DNA from: Neobacillus novalis NBRC 102450
GTDB lineage: Bacteria > Bacillota > Bacilli > Bacillales > Cytobacillaceae
NCBI RefSeq assembly: GCF_001591805.1
Contig: NZ_BCVP01000009.1
Coordinates: 124,001-188,000 of the forward strand
Direction of reading: 5' to 3'
Length of the DNA stretch: 64,000 nt
Shown: in pieces, positions 24,221-33,117 of the stretch
Position numbering within the stretch: the stretch's first letter is position 1
How the letters are laid out: each line of letters opens with the position of its first letter
Notes under the pieces: model-generated
Seen by the model: the letters and a program-made list of their open reading frames with translations, nothing else
What the model was told of the DNA's origin: nothing
Databases searched by the model: none
Made by a program: the position numbers and the translations under genes

Positions 24221-25520
24221 AAAGGAAGAAGAGCAATTGAAAAATATGTATGATAATGTTCAAGTTCCGCTGGATTCATTGGATGAAGCTATTTTTGCAG
24301 GATTTCAAAAGGCTAAATCAGAAGCGAAACGGAAATCCCGCCGAAAAAGATGGGTGTTTACGCTGGCGGCTGCCGCAATTATTTTGCTAGGATTTTTCAC
24401 ATCGATACGACTTTCACCGGCATTCGCAAATTATATTACCGTCATTCCAGGAATGGAAAAATTGGTCGACCTCATTCGGGATGATAAAGGAAAGCTCCTG
24501 GCGGTCGAAAATGATTACTATGAAAAGATCGGTGTATCTCAGGAAAAAAACGGTATAAAGCTTACATTAGATGGAGCGATTGCCGATGAAAATGGACTGG
24601 TTTTATTTTATACATTGGAAACGAAGGCAAAACTGGAGGCGCTGCAAAATAAGAGTGTTCGCTTAGAAAGTTTAGATGGGAAAAAGCTTGATATTGGCTC
24701 AATTTCAATGGGAAGCTCTCTATATAAAGGAGAAACCACCAATAGTGACATGTTTGAATTTTATTTTCAATCACCTTTAGCAGCGAAGGAACTTGAATTA
24801 AAAGTAAGCGTAGAAGGGACAAATCTAAAAGAAGAATTTACCTTAAAATTTAATCTTACAAAAGAAATCCAAAAGAAGAAGTCATACACATTAAATAAAA
24901 CCGTTACAATCGAAGGACAAAAGATAAAGTTTTTAAATGCCGATGTATATCCGTTAAGGGCAGCGGTTCATGTTAAAATGGATCCTAAAAACACCAAAAG
25001 AATTCTAAGTTTCGAGGATCTAAGGCTTGTTGATGAAAATGGAGAAACGTGGAATAAAATTAGTAATGGGACTGTATCAAGTAACATTTCACCCGACGAG
25101 TTTATCCTTTATTTACAAAGCAACTACTTCCAGGAGCCGAAAAAGCTGTACCTAGTTCTCAACAAACTTCAGGCTATTGATAAGGATGAAGTAAATGTTG
25201 TCGTGGATCCGAAGAAACTCCAAATCCTGAAACAACCAAAAGGGGGCCATCTAAGTGATTTACGAGTAGCAGACAACTATCTAATCTTCAATTTCCATAC
25301 GGAAAAGGAGTTTCATTACTTCCTTTTTTCGGAAATTAAGGATGGTAATGGCGAGCGAATAGAATCTGGTTCAAGCTATAAGAGTGAGGGTAATGAGCAG
25401 CGGGACGCTGAAATTGGTGTTTACATTCCAGACCTAGAAAAACAAGCGGGTCCCATTTCCCTTGAACTTACGGCCTATCCGTCATGGATTAAGGGGAATG
25501 AAAAAATAAAGATTAAATAA
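24204..25520 (+). CDS. DUF4179 domain-containing membrane protein, probable anti-sigma factor
   Basis: About 438 residues: a cytoplasmic N-terminus of about 45, one transmembrane helix (about 49-66, WVFTLAAAAIILLGFF) and a large extracytoplasmic domain whose first part (VIPGMEKLVDLIRDDKG) matches DUF4179. GTG 24204 is preferred with AAGGGA before it; TTG 24189 and ATG 24198 are in the same frame. It overlaps the sigma gene. The second half resembles the long ectodomain of the paralogue at 886-2232. A perfect repeat hairpin terminates it. Confidence 0.85.
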   Translation: MISVYEKEEEQLKNMYDNVQVPLDSLDEAIFAGFQKAKSEAKRKSRRKRWVFTLAAAAIILLGFFTSIRLSPAFANYITVIPGMEKLVDLIRDDKGKLLAVENDYYEKIGVSQEKNGIKLTLDGAIADENGLVLFYTLETKAKLEALQNKSVRLESLDGKKLDIGSISMGSSLYKGETTNSDMFEFYFQSPLAAKELELKVSVEGTNLKEEFTLKFNLTKEIQKKKSYTLNKTVTIEGQKIKFLNADVYPLRAAVHVKMDPKNTKRILSFEDLRLVDENGETWNKISNGTVSSNISPDEFILYLQSNYFQEPKKLYLVLNKLQAIDKDEVNVVVDPKKLQILKQPKGGHLSDLRVADNYLIFNFHTEKEFHYFLFSEIKDGNGERIESGSSYKSEGNEQRDAEIGVYIPDLEKQAGPISLELTAYPSWIKGNEKIKIK

Positions 25521-25523
25521 ATG

Positions 25524-25563
25524 AAAAGGTGCCTGACACCAGTTTGGTGTCAGGCACCTTTTC
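25524..25563. terminator. Bidirectional terminator made of two inverted repeat cores
   Basis: AAAAGGTGCCTGACACC and its perfect reverse complement flank a 5-base loop (17-bp stem) and supply T-runs both ways between the convergent DUF4179 and Uma2 genes. It overlaps the Uma2 stop codon. Confidence 0.85.
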
Positions 25564-26125
25564 ACATGTTAAAGACTTCTTTTAAATCAATTGTTAAATC
25601 ATCATATAGAAAGGATTTTAATGAATCTTCTGAACCAAATGAAATCCTTTTTGAAAAATAACCATCTTTCCTGCGATGGACATGAATGATTTTATTGGCT
25701 GAGTCGACAATCCAATATTCCTTAACCCCGGATTGCTGATAAATATTGAATTTTTCGTTGTAGTCTTTCAAAGCAGTCGAGGATGATAAAACTTCAATAA
25801 TTAAGGCAGGTGCGCCATTACATCCATTTCTTGTAATTTGTTTATTATTACCTATTACTGAAATGTCAGGTTGTACCACATGATTAATGCTATCATAATC
25901 ACCATTATCGCTAAGAAATACGTCAAATGGCGATACCATTACATAACATTCCTTGTTTTCAAAATAAAGCCGTAAACTATGGAATAATTCTCCTACAATA
26001 AACTGATGATTTGATGATGGGGCAGGTGCAATATTAAAGGCTTTTCCTTGAATCAGTTCCCAGCGTCCGTCCCATGCCATCCAATCCTTATAGGTATACC
26101 TTTTTGATCCGTCCGGAATTGGCAA
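25562..26125 (-). CDS. Uma2 family endonuclease-like protein (DUF820)
   Basis: About 187 residues of the PD-(D/E)XK-like Uma2 family. Visible motifs are WELIQGKAFNIAPAPS, VVQPDISVIGN (Asp of the nuclease core), PALIIEVLSSST (the ExV-type motif) and KFNIYQQSGVKEYWIVD. TTG 26125 is chosen because AGGAGGTG lies just upstream and overlaps the GTG at 26134. Family members are annotated as endonucleases, but their role is not established; cyanobacteria and Bacilli carry isolated copies. No partner gene is seen. Confidence 0.87.
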   Translation of the reverse strand: MPIPDGSKRYTYKDWMAWDGRWELIQGKAFNIAPAPSSNHQFIVGELFHSLRLYFENKECYVMVSPFDVFLSDNGDYDSINHVVQPDISVIGNNKQITRNGCNGAPALIIEVLSSSTALKDYNEKFNIYQQSGVKEYWIVDSANKIIHVHRRKDGYFSKRISFGSEDSLKSFLYDDLTIDLKEVFNM

Positions 26126-26201
26126 TTGATACACCTCCTGTTTTTATACAGTATACGATGTTATTCCTTAAAGAATAACCAAAAAAGGGCTGGGTTTCTT
26201 T

Positions 26202-26227
26202 AAATAAATGACCGAATTCATTTATTT
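26202..26227. repeat. Inverted repeat in the leader region of the nucleoside operon
   Basis: AAATAAATGA and TCATTTATTT flank 6 bases. It lies about 175 bases before the phosphorylase gene in a 266-base A/T-rich gap. It may be an operator. I looked for a purine-riboswitch core here and did not find one. Confidence 0.4.
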
Positions 26228-26400
26228 TGGTAAAATTGTAATAAATAGTAGATAAATTCCAACTAGATGAAAAAGCACCCTTTCAGCAGATAAATCCAAA
26301 TCTACCCCAATGTGAATAGAACCGAAAATAAATCATCCATTTTAACATTCAAACACAAGTCATTCTATCTATTAAAATAACCCAAAAGGAGCCAACGAAA

Positions 26401-27147
26401 ATGAAAACCAACCTACAACCGCATATCAGAATTGGAAACGACCATGAAGTTCAATACGCTTTACTACCGGGAGATCCAGGGCGCGTCGATGAAGCAGCAA
26501 AATTTTTAGATCAACCTGAAGTCCTTGCTTACAACCGAGAATACAAAACGATAAAAGGTTTCTATAAAGGAATCCCTGTTTTAATTATTTCAACAGGTAT
26601 TGGCGGGGTGTCTGCTGGAATTGCCATCGAAGAGTTAAGAAATGTTGGCGTAAAAGTAATGATTCGGATTGGCAGTTGCGGCGCCTTACAGCCGCATTTG
26701 CATCTAGGTGACCTGGTAATTGCTTCCGGAGCGGTAAGAAATGACGGTGCTTCCTATTCCTATATTAACAAGGCTTATCCCGCGATACCGGATCCAGAAT
26801 TGCTTTTTCATGTGATGAACGCAGCAAAAAAGAACGATGCAAAAAACTACACAGGTATTGTCAGATGTCATGACAGCTTTTATACTGATAAGGAACAAGA
26901 TATCGACAAGTACTGGTCTGAGAAAGGAATTCTCGCATCAGACATGGAAACAGCGGCACTATTTGTGATTGGCGGGTTACGCGGTATTAAGACCGCTTCC
27001 ATCTTAAATGTCGTTGTCGAAAAAGAGGGAAATTTAGAAGGGGGAATCAATGATTATATTGATGAGAAAAACAATAGTAAACGAGGAGAAGAGCTCGAAA
27101 TCCTCACCGCACTTGAGGCGATTGTTTCCTATGATTCTACTATTTAA
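26401..27147 (+). CDS. Nucleoside phosphorylase (uridine phosphorylase family)
   Basis: 248 residues of the PNP/UDP family, which splits nucleosides with phosphate into a free base and ribose-1-phosphate. Signatures are LLPGDPGRVDEAA near the N-terminus, STGIGGVSAGIAIEEL, IRIGSCGALQP (phosphate and nucleoside binding) and SDMETAALF (ribose-binding Glu). AAAAGGAG precedes the ATG. It heads an operon with the four components of an ECF transporter, so the transporter most likely brings in a nucleoside that this enzyme cleaves. Whether it prefers uridine or purine nucleosides is open. Confidence 0.9.
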   Translation: MKTNLQPHIRIGNDHEVQYALLPGDPGRVDEAAKFLDQPEVLAYNREYKTIKGFYKGIPVLIISTGIGGVSAGIAIEELRNVGVKVMIRIGSCGALQPHLHLGDLVIASGAVRNDGASYSYINKAYPAIPDPELLFHVMNAAKKNDAKNYTGIVRCHDSFYTDKEQDIDKYWSEKGILASDMETAALFVIGGLRGIKTASILNVVVEKEGNLEGGINDYIDEKNNSKRGEELEILTALEAIVSYDSTI

Positions 27148-27170
27148 AAAATAAAAGGGGGTTTTTTTCA

Positions 27171-27773
27171 TTGAAAAAACAAAGCATGTGGTCGTTACGC
27201 TTATCAACAGCCGCACTCGTTCTTATTCCTGTTGCAGTAGGAGTTAACTATATTGGTAAATTACTTGCAGCATTGCTGAAGCTGCCATTATGGTTAGATT
27301 CCATCGGGACTGTCTTAGCAGCGATGCTTGGTGGTCCAATTGTCGGCGCGTTAGCCGGAGCCATTAATAATATTATCTATGGCTTTACCGATCCTATCTC
27401 CTTTGTCTATGCGATTACTAGTGTGGCGATTGGTTTGGCAGTCGGGATTCTTTTTTACAAAGGCTTTATTACCAGCTGGGGGAAAGCGGTGGTCGCTGGG
27501 TTAATCATCGGGCTTGTGGCAACAGTTGTTTCAACACCAATCAATATCGGATTCTGGGGTGGAACGACAGGGAATATTTGGGGCGATGCCTTATATACTT
27601 TTGTTCTAGCTAAAACCGATTCTACTTGGCTGGCCTCTTTGCTTGACGAGATTGTCGTCGATATCCCTGATAAAATAGTTGTCGTTCTTGTCAGCTATGG
27701 TATTTTTAGAGGATTACCGCAAAATGTCATCCAATTATACACGAACAATGAAAAGATAGAGACCCTAGACTAA
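27171..27773 (+). CDS. ECF transporter S component, putative nucleoside-specific
   Basis: 200 residues with about five or six transmembrane helices, the size of an ECF substrate-binding S component. The short segment LDSIGTVLAAMLGGPIVGAL is typical for that class. TTG 27171 follows AGGGGG at 27154-27160. The gene lies between the phosphorylase and the T and A components, which makes a nucleoside the likely substrate. This is inference from context, since S components are hard to assign by sequence. Confidence 0.78.
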   Translation: MKKQSMWSLRLSTAALVLIPVAVGVNYIGKLLAALLKLPLWLDSIGTVLAAMLGGPIVGALAGAINNIIYGFTDPISFVYAITSVAIGLAVGILFYKGFITSWGKAVVAGLIIGLVATVVSTPINIGFWGGTTGNIWGDALYTFVLAKTDSTWLASLLDEIVVDIPDKIVVVLVSYGIFRGLPQNVIQLYTNNEKIETLD

Positions 27774-27803
27774 TGCTTGGAAAAAGAAAGCCGGTGACAG
27801 TTT

Positions 27804-28571
27804 GTGAAATCGATTAGCTTATATGAGGAAGGAACCTCTTTCGTCCATGACGTTGATCCAATCACTAAGCTCTGGTACATTCCTTTTGCCATTTTAATTC
27901 CGATTATTCTGCCATTATTCACGGTTTCATTTTTATTAATTGGACTTAGTCTTGCGTTGTTGCTAGCGGCGAAGGTGATCAGGAAAACAATCCCCGTTTT
28001 TGGCTTTGTTTTTCTGATCCTGATTACAGTCGTCCTTATCCAGGGAATGTTTAAACCGGAAAATGAAACGGTTCTGTTTCAAATCGGGCCGTTAACGATG
28101 TACAAAGAAGGACTGCTCTTTGCCTTGACGATTACTCTTAGGGTCATCAATATTATTGGCGCCTTCATGATTCTTGTGCTGACAACGAAACCCTCGGATC
28201 TTGTCGAGGCCTTGGTGCGAAAGGGAATGTCACCGCGAATCGGCTATGTGGTTGTTTCCGTTTTTCAAATTATCCCCGAGATGATGGCGACAATGAGCAC
28301 GATTACGGATGCACAACGGGCTAGAGGGATGGAGACAGAAGGGAAATTGCTGGTCAGGATCAAAGCATTTCTACCATTACTGGGACCTGTCGTGCTGGGA
28401 TCGCTGATCAATACAAAGGAAAGAGCGATGGCCTTGGAGGTACGTGGCTTTAATTCTCAAGCCCCGAAAACCTTTTTATATGAAGAAAAAACGTATCAGT
28501 TCAGCAAGATCCTTCAGATGGGGATGTTGTTGCTAACTGTGGCGGCGGTCGTGTGGAGGATATTTTTATGA
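27804..28571 (+). CDS. Energy-coupling factor transporter transmembrane protein EcfT
   Basis: 255 residues with about five or six membrane helices. The two coupling-helix motifs seen in EcfT are present as AQRARGMETEG and ERAMALEVRGF, each with the A-R-G signature that contacts the ATPases. It starts at GTG 27804. It links the S component to the two ATPases downstream and overlaps the first ATPase gene by a few bases. Confidence 0.85.
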   Translation: MKSISLYEEGTSFVHDVDPITKLWYIPFAILIPIILPLFTVSFLLIGLSLALLLAAKVIRKTIPVFGFVFLILITVVLIQGMFKPENETVLFQIGPLTMYKEGLLFALTITLRVINIIGAFMILVLTTKPSDLVEALVRKGMSPRIGYVVVSVFQIIPEMMATMSTITDAQRARGMETEGKLLVRIKAFLPLLGPVVLGSLINTKERAMALEVRGFNSQAPKTFLYEEKTYQFSKILQMGMLLLTVAAVVWRIFL

Positions 28572-29413
28572 AAAGAATAGTGGTCGAAGGTCTCAAATAT
28601 AAATATCCATTAGCTGATTCGCTCGCTCTTAATGACGTGACCTTTGATATAAAACAAGGGGAGTTTATCGGCATCATTGGGAAAAATTTAGCCGGTAAAT
28701 CGACGTTATGCCAAGCGCTGGTTGGCTTAGTTCCTCATTTTTATAAAGGGGCTTACGGTGGTAAAGTATTTGTCGGCGGGCTGGAAGTGAAGAATCATTC
28801 GATTGCTGATATTTCATTAAAGGTCGGGATGGTGTTTCAAAATCCATTTACGCAGGTGACGGGCTCGAAGATGACGGTTTATGAGGAAATTGCCTTTGGC
28901 CTCGAGAATATCGGCGTCCCCCGGTCTGAAATCATTGAACGAATCGATTCAGTGCTTAATTTGTTAAAAATTGAGCAGGTAAAGGACCATAATCCCTTTG
29001 ATTTATCTGGCGGGCAAATGCAGCGGATGGCAATTGCAAGTATCATCGCAATGAAACCAGATATTCTTGTGTTGGACGAACCGACATCTCAGCTCGACCC
29101 GGCCGGTTCGGAGGAAGTGTTTCAGGCGATTCAAAGTCTAAGTAAGCAGGGAATAACGGTCATTCTAGCTGAACATAAAATGGAGAAGATTGCCCAGTAT
29201 TGTGACAGAGTCTTACTCCTTAATAACGGAAAAGTTGTAGATTTTGATACACCGGGGAAAGTTTTTTCAAGAGAAGACCTGGAGGAAAAAGGCGTAACCG
29301 CACCCGTTTATACAAGGGTGTGTAAGGCATTGGGTGTTAAAAAGGCGGGTACGGATGAGTATCCTGTTACTCTTGAAGAGGCTGAAAGGGTATTAAGGGG
29401 GGATGGAGCATGA
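28568..29413 (+). CDS. Energy-coupling factor ABC transporter ATPase (EcfA-type)
   Basis: 281 residues from ATG 28568, with GGAGG at 28555. Walker A reads GKNLAGKST, an unusual Leu at the position that is Gly in most ABC ATPases, but the GxxxxGKS core is kept. The Q-loop is in VFQNPFTQVTG, the signature is DLSGGQMQRMAIA, and Walker B with catalytic Glu is ILVLDEPTSQLDP. It pairs with the less canonical ATPase that follows. Confidence 0.88.
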   Translation: MKRIVVEGLKYKYPLADSLALNDVTFDIKQGEFIGIIGKNLAGKSTLCQALVGLVPHFYKGAYGGKVFVGGLEVKNHSIADISLKVGMVFQNPFTQVTGSKMTVYEEIAFGLENIGVPRSEIIERIDSVLNLLKIEQVKDHNPFDLSGGQMQRMAIASIIAMKPDILVLDEPTSQLDPAGSEEVFQAIQSLSKQGITVILAEHKMEKIAQYCDRVLLLNNGKVVDFDTPGKVFSREDLEEKGVTAPVYTRVCKALGVKKAGTDEYPVTLEEAERVLRGDGA

Positions 29414-30216
29414 TCAAGATAGCCAATCTTTCATTTTCCTATAATAAGGAAACTCCTGTGCTCACCGGGATTAAACTGGAGTTTGACCGGCGCTCTACCG
29501 CCATCATTGGCCAAAACGGGGCTGGGAAAACAACATTCGTGAAGCTGCTGAAAGGCTTGCTTAAAGCAGATGAAGGGGAAATCTTGATTCATGATCACAA
29601 TGTAAACAGGAAAACTGCCGCCCAACTGGCAAGAACGATTGGGCTGGTTTTTCAAAATCCTAATGATCAGATATTTAAACGAACGGTTTTGGATGAAGTA
29701 ATGTTCGGTCCGTTGAATATAAAAATGGATAAGCAGACGGCAAAGGAAAAGGCTATCGAGGCCTTAAAGATGGTCGAGCTTGATGGCAAACTAGAGATGA
29801 ATCCTCATGATTTAAGCTTATCGGAAAAAAAGCTGCTTTGTATCGCATCGGTTGTGGCTATGGAAACGGATATCATTATTTTCGACGAGCCGACGATTGC
29901 CCAGGACCATGGAGGCAAGGAAAAAATCCGGCAAATCATCCAAGCCTTAAAGGACAAGAATAAACTAGTGATGACGATTATTCATGATATGGATTTCGTT
30001 GCTGAGAATTTTGAACGGACGATTGTGTTTACGGAAGGAAAAGTTCTTCTTGATGGGGACACAAGATATGTGTTTTCGCAAAAGGAACTATTGGAAACGG
30101 CCTGCGTAGAAGCTCCAGGAATCACGAAGTTGGCGGAAAGACTCGGGTTTAAGGACACCGTCATTACCGTTGAGGAGTTTATTAACTTGAAACAAACATG
30201 CAGCCCGCCACGATAA
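29410..30216 (+). CDS. Energy-coupling factor ABC transporter ATPase with degenerate signature
   Basis: 268 residues. Walker A is normal (GQNGAGKTTFVK), as are the Q-loop (VFQNPNDQIFK) and Walker B (IIIFDEPT). The signature motif, normally LSGGQ, reads LSLSEKKLLCIAS, and the D-loop after Walker B is AQDHGG instead of GLDP. One of the two ATP sites of the pair may therefore be non-hydrolytic. Its ATG overlaps the previous stop (ATGA). The stop codon lies in a terminator. Confidence 0.85.
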   Translation: MIKIANLSFSYNKETPVLTGIKLEFDRRSTAIIGQNGAGKTTFVKLLKGLLKADEGEILIHDHNVNRKTAAQLARTIGLVFQNPNDQIFKRTVLDEVMFGPLNIKMDKQTAKEKAIEALKMVELDGKLEMNPHDLSLSEKKLLCIASVVAMETDIIIFDEPTIAQDHGGKEKIRQIIQALKDKNKLVMTIIHDMDFVAENFERTIVFTEGKVLLDGDTRYVFSQKELLETACVEAPGITKLAERLGFKDTVITVEEFINLKQTCSPPR

Positions 30217-30235
30217 TTTGTGGCGGGTCTTTGTT
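30203..30235 (+). terminator. Rho-independent terminator of the ECF operon
   Basis: CCCGCCA and TGGCGGG with T-rich 3' sequence enclose the stop codon of the last ATPase gene. Confidence 0.75.
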
Positions 30236-30404
30236 ATGGTGATAGCCCCACCCCCAATGTGAGCGTGAAAATTGTAGGGAATGGAACTTCTTTCGTGTTA
30301 TGATGGTTGTATTGTTTTTTAGGTCAAGATACAATCCTGTGAGTGATATGACTTGAGCTTGTCTACACTATTATAAGGATTAATAAAATAGATGGGACGA
30401 ACCG

Positions 30405-31601
30405 ATGAATACTGAAATCTGTTTAAAAGTAAAATCAAATTTTGTAAATAAGCTAAAAAGCGGCTATCCGCTTATTCCTAAGGAAGTAATTATCAATGTG
30501 AACGATACAGTAAAAGAGGGTTCCATCGTCAAGTTGGTCGACGAAAGGAATCGCTTTATTGGCAAAGGCTATTATGGCAAACAAAATAAAGGACTTGGCT
30601 GGGTACTGAGTAGAAAAGAAAACGTCTCTATTGATCAGAACTTTTTTAGGAAAAAGCTTAAAGAAGCGATTAAGGATAGAGAATCATTTTATAAAAATAC
30701 GGAAACAACGGCGTTTCGGGTATTTAATGGCGAAGGTGATGGAATCGGCGGTTTGACGATTGACTACTTTGCTGGGTATTATTTGTTAACCTGGTACAGC
30801 GTGGGTATTTATCACTTTCGGGAATATATTATTCAGGCCTTACAGGAATTAGTGGAATTTAAATCCATCTATCAGAAAAAGCGATTTGATAACGAAGGTA
30901 AATATATTGAAGAAGATGACTTCGTCGCAGGTGAAAGGGGTCAGTTTCCGATTATCATCAAAGAAAATGGCGTCAATTTTGCCGTTTATTTGAATGAAAG
31001 TGCGATGGTCGGAGTGTTTTTAGATCAAAGAGATGTAAGGCGAACGATTCGGGATGCGTATGCTAATGGTAAGACCGTATTAAATACATTCTCTTATACC
31101 GGGGCATTTTCTGTTGTTGCGGCATTAGGCGGAGCCACAAAAACGACAAGTGTGGATCTGGCCAATCGAAGCAGGGGAAAAACGATTGAGCAATTTACTG
31201 TAAATGACATTGACCATAAAACACAAGCTATTATTGTGGAAGATGTATTTAATTATTTTAAATATGCGGCCAAAAAACAGTTGAAGTTTGATGTGGTCAT
31301 CCTCGATCCTCCAAGCTTTGCACGGTCTAAGAAATTTGTCTTTAGTGCGGAAAAGGATTATAAGAATCTTTTAAAAGAAGCAATTGCGATTACAGAGGAT
31401 AACGGGACGATTGTTGCTTCCACCAACTGCAGTACTTTTGGGATGGAAAAATTCAAGGGGTTTATCGAGACGGCCTTTAACGAAACTGGCCATCGCTACA
31501 AACTATTGGAGCAATTTTCACTACCCGCCGATTTCAAAACCATCAAAGAATTTCCCGAAGGAAACTATTTGAAGGTCATATTTATAAAGAAAATGAAATA
31601 A
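30405..31601 (+). CDS. Class I SAM-dependent rRNA methyltransferase, RlmI-like
   Basis: 398 residues. An N-terminal PUA RNA-binding domain (about 1-85) is followed by a linker and a Rossmann methyltransferase domain with VLNTFSYTGAFSVVAALGGA (SAM binding) and the catalytic VVILDPPSFARSKK. This layout is that of RlmI, which methylates C5 of a cytosine of 23S rRNA. The exact target is not proven here. The gene is monocistronic and ends in a repeat-derived hairpin. Confidence 0.87.
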   Translation: MNTEICLKVKSNFVNKLKSGYPLIPKEVIINVNDTVKEGSIVKLVDERNRFIGKGYYGKQNKGLGWVLSRKENVSIDQNFFRKKLKEAIKDRESFYKNTETTAFRVFNGEGDGIGGLTIDYFAGYYLLTWYSVGIYHFREYIIQALQELVEFKSIYQKKRFDNEGKYIEEDDFVAGERGQFPIIIKENGVNFAVYLNESAMVGVFLDQRDVRRTIRDAYANGKTVLNTFSYTGAFSVVAALGGATKTTSVDLANRSRGKTIEQFTVNDIDHKTQAIIVEDVFNYFKYAAKKQLKFDVVILDPPSFARSKKFVFSAEKDYKNLLKEAIAITEDNGTIVASTNCSTFGMEKFKGFIETAFNETGHRYKLLEQFSLPADFKTIKEFPEGNYLKVIFIKKMK

Positions 31602-31618
31602 GCAAGGGTGTCAAGATA

Positions 31619-31656
31619 AGGTGTCAAGTACCATGTGAAAAATTCACATGGTGCCT
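31619..31656 (+). terminator. Terminator containing a repeat core
   Basis: AGGTGTCAAGTACCATGTGAA pairs with the following arm, which contains GGTGCCTGACACC (31640-31652), then TTTTTC. One arm has decayed at two positions relative to the repeat. Confidence 0.7.
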
Positions 31657-31817
31657 GACACCTTTTTCTATTTTTTAGGGTGTTTTACAAAGCCTTTTTG
31701 CCATATAATAGAGGTGAGAGTGTTCACAAAATTGTTGGAATTGTCCTGTTGTTGGTATTGATATAGGGAAAACGAATGAATAAACAAATAAATGGAATGT
31801 TTTAGGAGGAGAAAGAA

Positions 31818-32039
31818 ATGATTAGAGCGGCTGCTGCGGGTGTTATTGGTTTTATCCTTATTTTTATCGAATCGATGATTGTGATGAAGTTAAAAGGTTA
31901 CGCGACGATTGAGTTTGGCGGCTTAGCTCCATTCATCAACGTCTGGGCAATGAATTTCTTTTTTGTCTTTGCGATCCTCACACAGGTGAACAATTGGTAT
32001 ATGAACAAGGAAAGTTTAAAAGAAGATAATAGCTTTTAA
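31818..32039 (+). CDS. Small two-helix membrane protein
   Basis: 73 residues with two transmembrane segments (about 5-24 and 40-58), a Gly-rich turn between them and a charged tail. GGAGG precedes ATG 31818. No known family is recognised. It may be a small membrane regulator or structural protein. A strong terminator follows. Confidence 0.68.
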   Translation: MIRAAAAGVIGFILIFIESMIVMKLKGYATIEFGGLAPFINVWAMNFFFVFAILTQVNNWYMNKESLKEDNSF

Positions 32040-32058
32040 ACAAATGGACTTTGATTGA

Positions 32059-32090
32059 GAAGAGGGACTTCCTATGGAAGTCCCTCTTTG
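32059..32090 (+). terminator. Rho-independent terminator
   Basis: AGAGGGACTTCC and GGAAGTCCCTCT form a perfect 12-bp stem with a 3-base loop and TTT after. Confidence 0.85.
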
Positions 32091-32110
32091 TATATAATGT
32101 CTAAATGACC

Positions 32111-32160
32111 AGTGTCCTCACTGGGTGGACAAGTGTCCACGAGCGGTGCCTGACACCATT
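32111..32160. repeat. Long form of the GGTGCCTGACACC repeat (about 50 bp)
   Basis: The segment has three parts: an AGTGTCC...GGGTGGAC inverted motif, TGTCCACGAG, and the palindrome GGTGCCTGACACC (32145-32157). Almost the same 50 bases recur at 44004-44053, so the mobile unit is larger than its core. Confidence 0.75.
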
Positions 32161-32199
32161 GAAGTGACACCATTGAAGACCCATAAATATAACTACTTA

Positions 32200-33117
32200 C
32201 TATTTTTTCATTGCCTCAAACTGAACAGCAATTTTTGCGCCAACTACGGCGTTGTTATAAACAAGTTCGATGTTGGATTCTAGGCTCTTTCCGCCAGTTA
32301 GTTCTTTAACTTTTCCTAAAAGGAATGGTGTTACATCTTTACCAGCGATGTGTTTTTCTTCTGCTTCCTTCAATGCTGTCTCAATTACATCCGTGATAGT
32401 CTTTTCATCCATTGCATGTTCTTCAGGGATTGGATTAGCGATGACTGCTCCGCCTTTCAGATTTAAATCCCATTTTGTCTTTAAAGTAGCGGCTACAGTT
32501 TCAACATCGTCTGCACGGAAGTTGACTGGGAATTGGCTTGTTCTTGTATAGAAGGCAGGAAGGACATCTGTTTGATAGCCAATAACCGGTACGCCCTTTG
32601 TTTCAAGATACTCCATTGTTAAGCCTAAATCTAAAATTGATTTTGCCCCAGCGCAAATGACTGCTACGTTTGTTTGTGCTAATTCTTCTAAATCAGCGGA
32701 AATGTCCATTGTTGTTTCAGCCCCACGGTGTGCGCCGCCAATTCCACCGGTAACGAAGATATTAATTCCGGCTAACTCTGCACAGATCATCGTCGCTGCA
32801 ACGGTTGTTGCGCCTTTTTTCTTTGTTGCAATCAAGTAAGCTAAATCACGACGTGATGCTTTTGCAACATCGGAACTCTTTCCAAACATTTCGAGCTCGT
32901 CATCTGATAAACCAATTTTAATTTGTCCATCTAAAATCGCAATTGTTGCTGGAACTGCTCCGTTATCGCGAATAATTTGTTCAACCTTACGAGCTGTTTC
33001 TACGTTTTGCGGATATGGCATGCCGTGAGAAATAATAGTCGACTCTAAAGCTACTACCGGTTTTCCTTGTTCTTTCGCTGCACGTACTTCTTCTGCTAAT
33101 GTAATATACTGTTTCAT
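32200..33117 (-). CDS. psuG: Pseudouridine-5'-phosphate glycosidase
   Basis: 305 residues, full length. Conserved features include [18 protein letters not shown] at the N-terminus, [33 protein letters not shown] and [17 protein letters not shown]. The enzyme cleaves pseudouridine-5'-phosphate to uracil and ribose-5-phosphate with a catalytic Lys and a manganese ion. Its ATG overlaps the stop of the pseudouridine kinase gene (ATGA), so the pair forms a pseudouridine degradation operon. Confidence 0.95.
   Translation of the reverse strand: MKQYITLAEEVRAAKEQGKPVVALESTIISHGMPYPQNVETARKVEQIIRDNGAVPATIAILDGQIKIGLSDDELEMFGKSSDVAKASRRDLAYLIATKKKGATTVAATMICAELAGINIFVTGGIGGAHRGAETTMDISADLEELAQTNVAVICAGAKSILDLGLTMEYLETKGVPVIGYQTDVLPAFYTRTSQFPVNFRADDVETVAATLKTKWDLNLKGGAVIANPIPEEHAMDEKTITDVIETALKEAEEKHIAGKDVTPFLLGKVKELTGGKSLESNIELVYNNAVVGAKIAVQFEAMKK

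Noticed and set aside
26135..26400. Purine or other riboswitch before the nucleoside phosphorylase
   Set aside because: The conserved cores of known purine riboswitches were not seen; only an A/T-rich inverted repeat is present.
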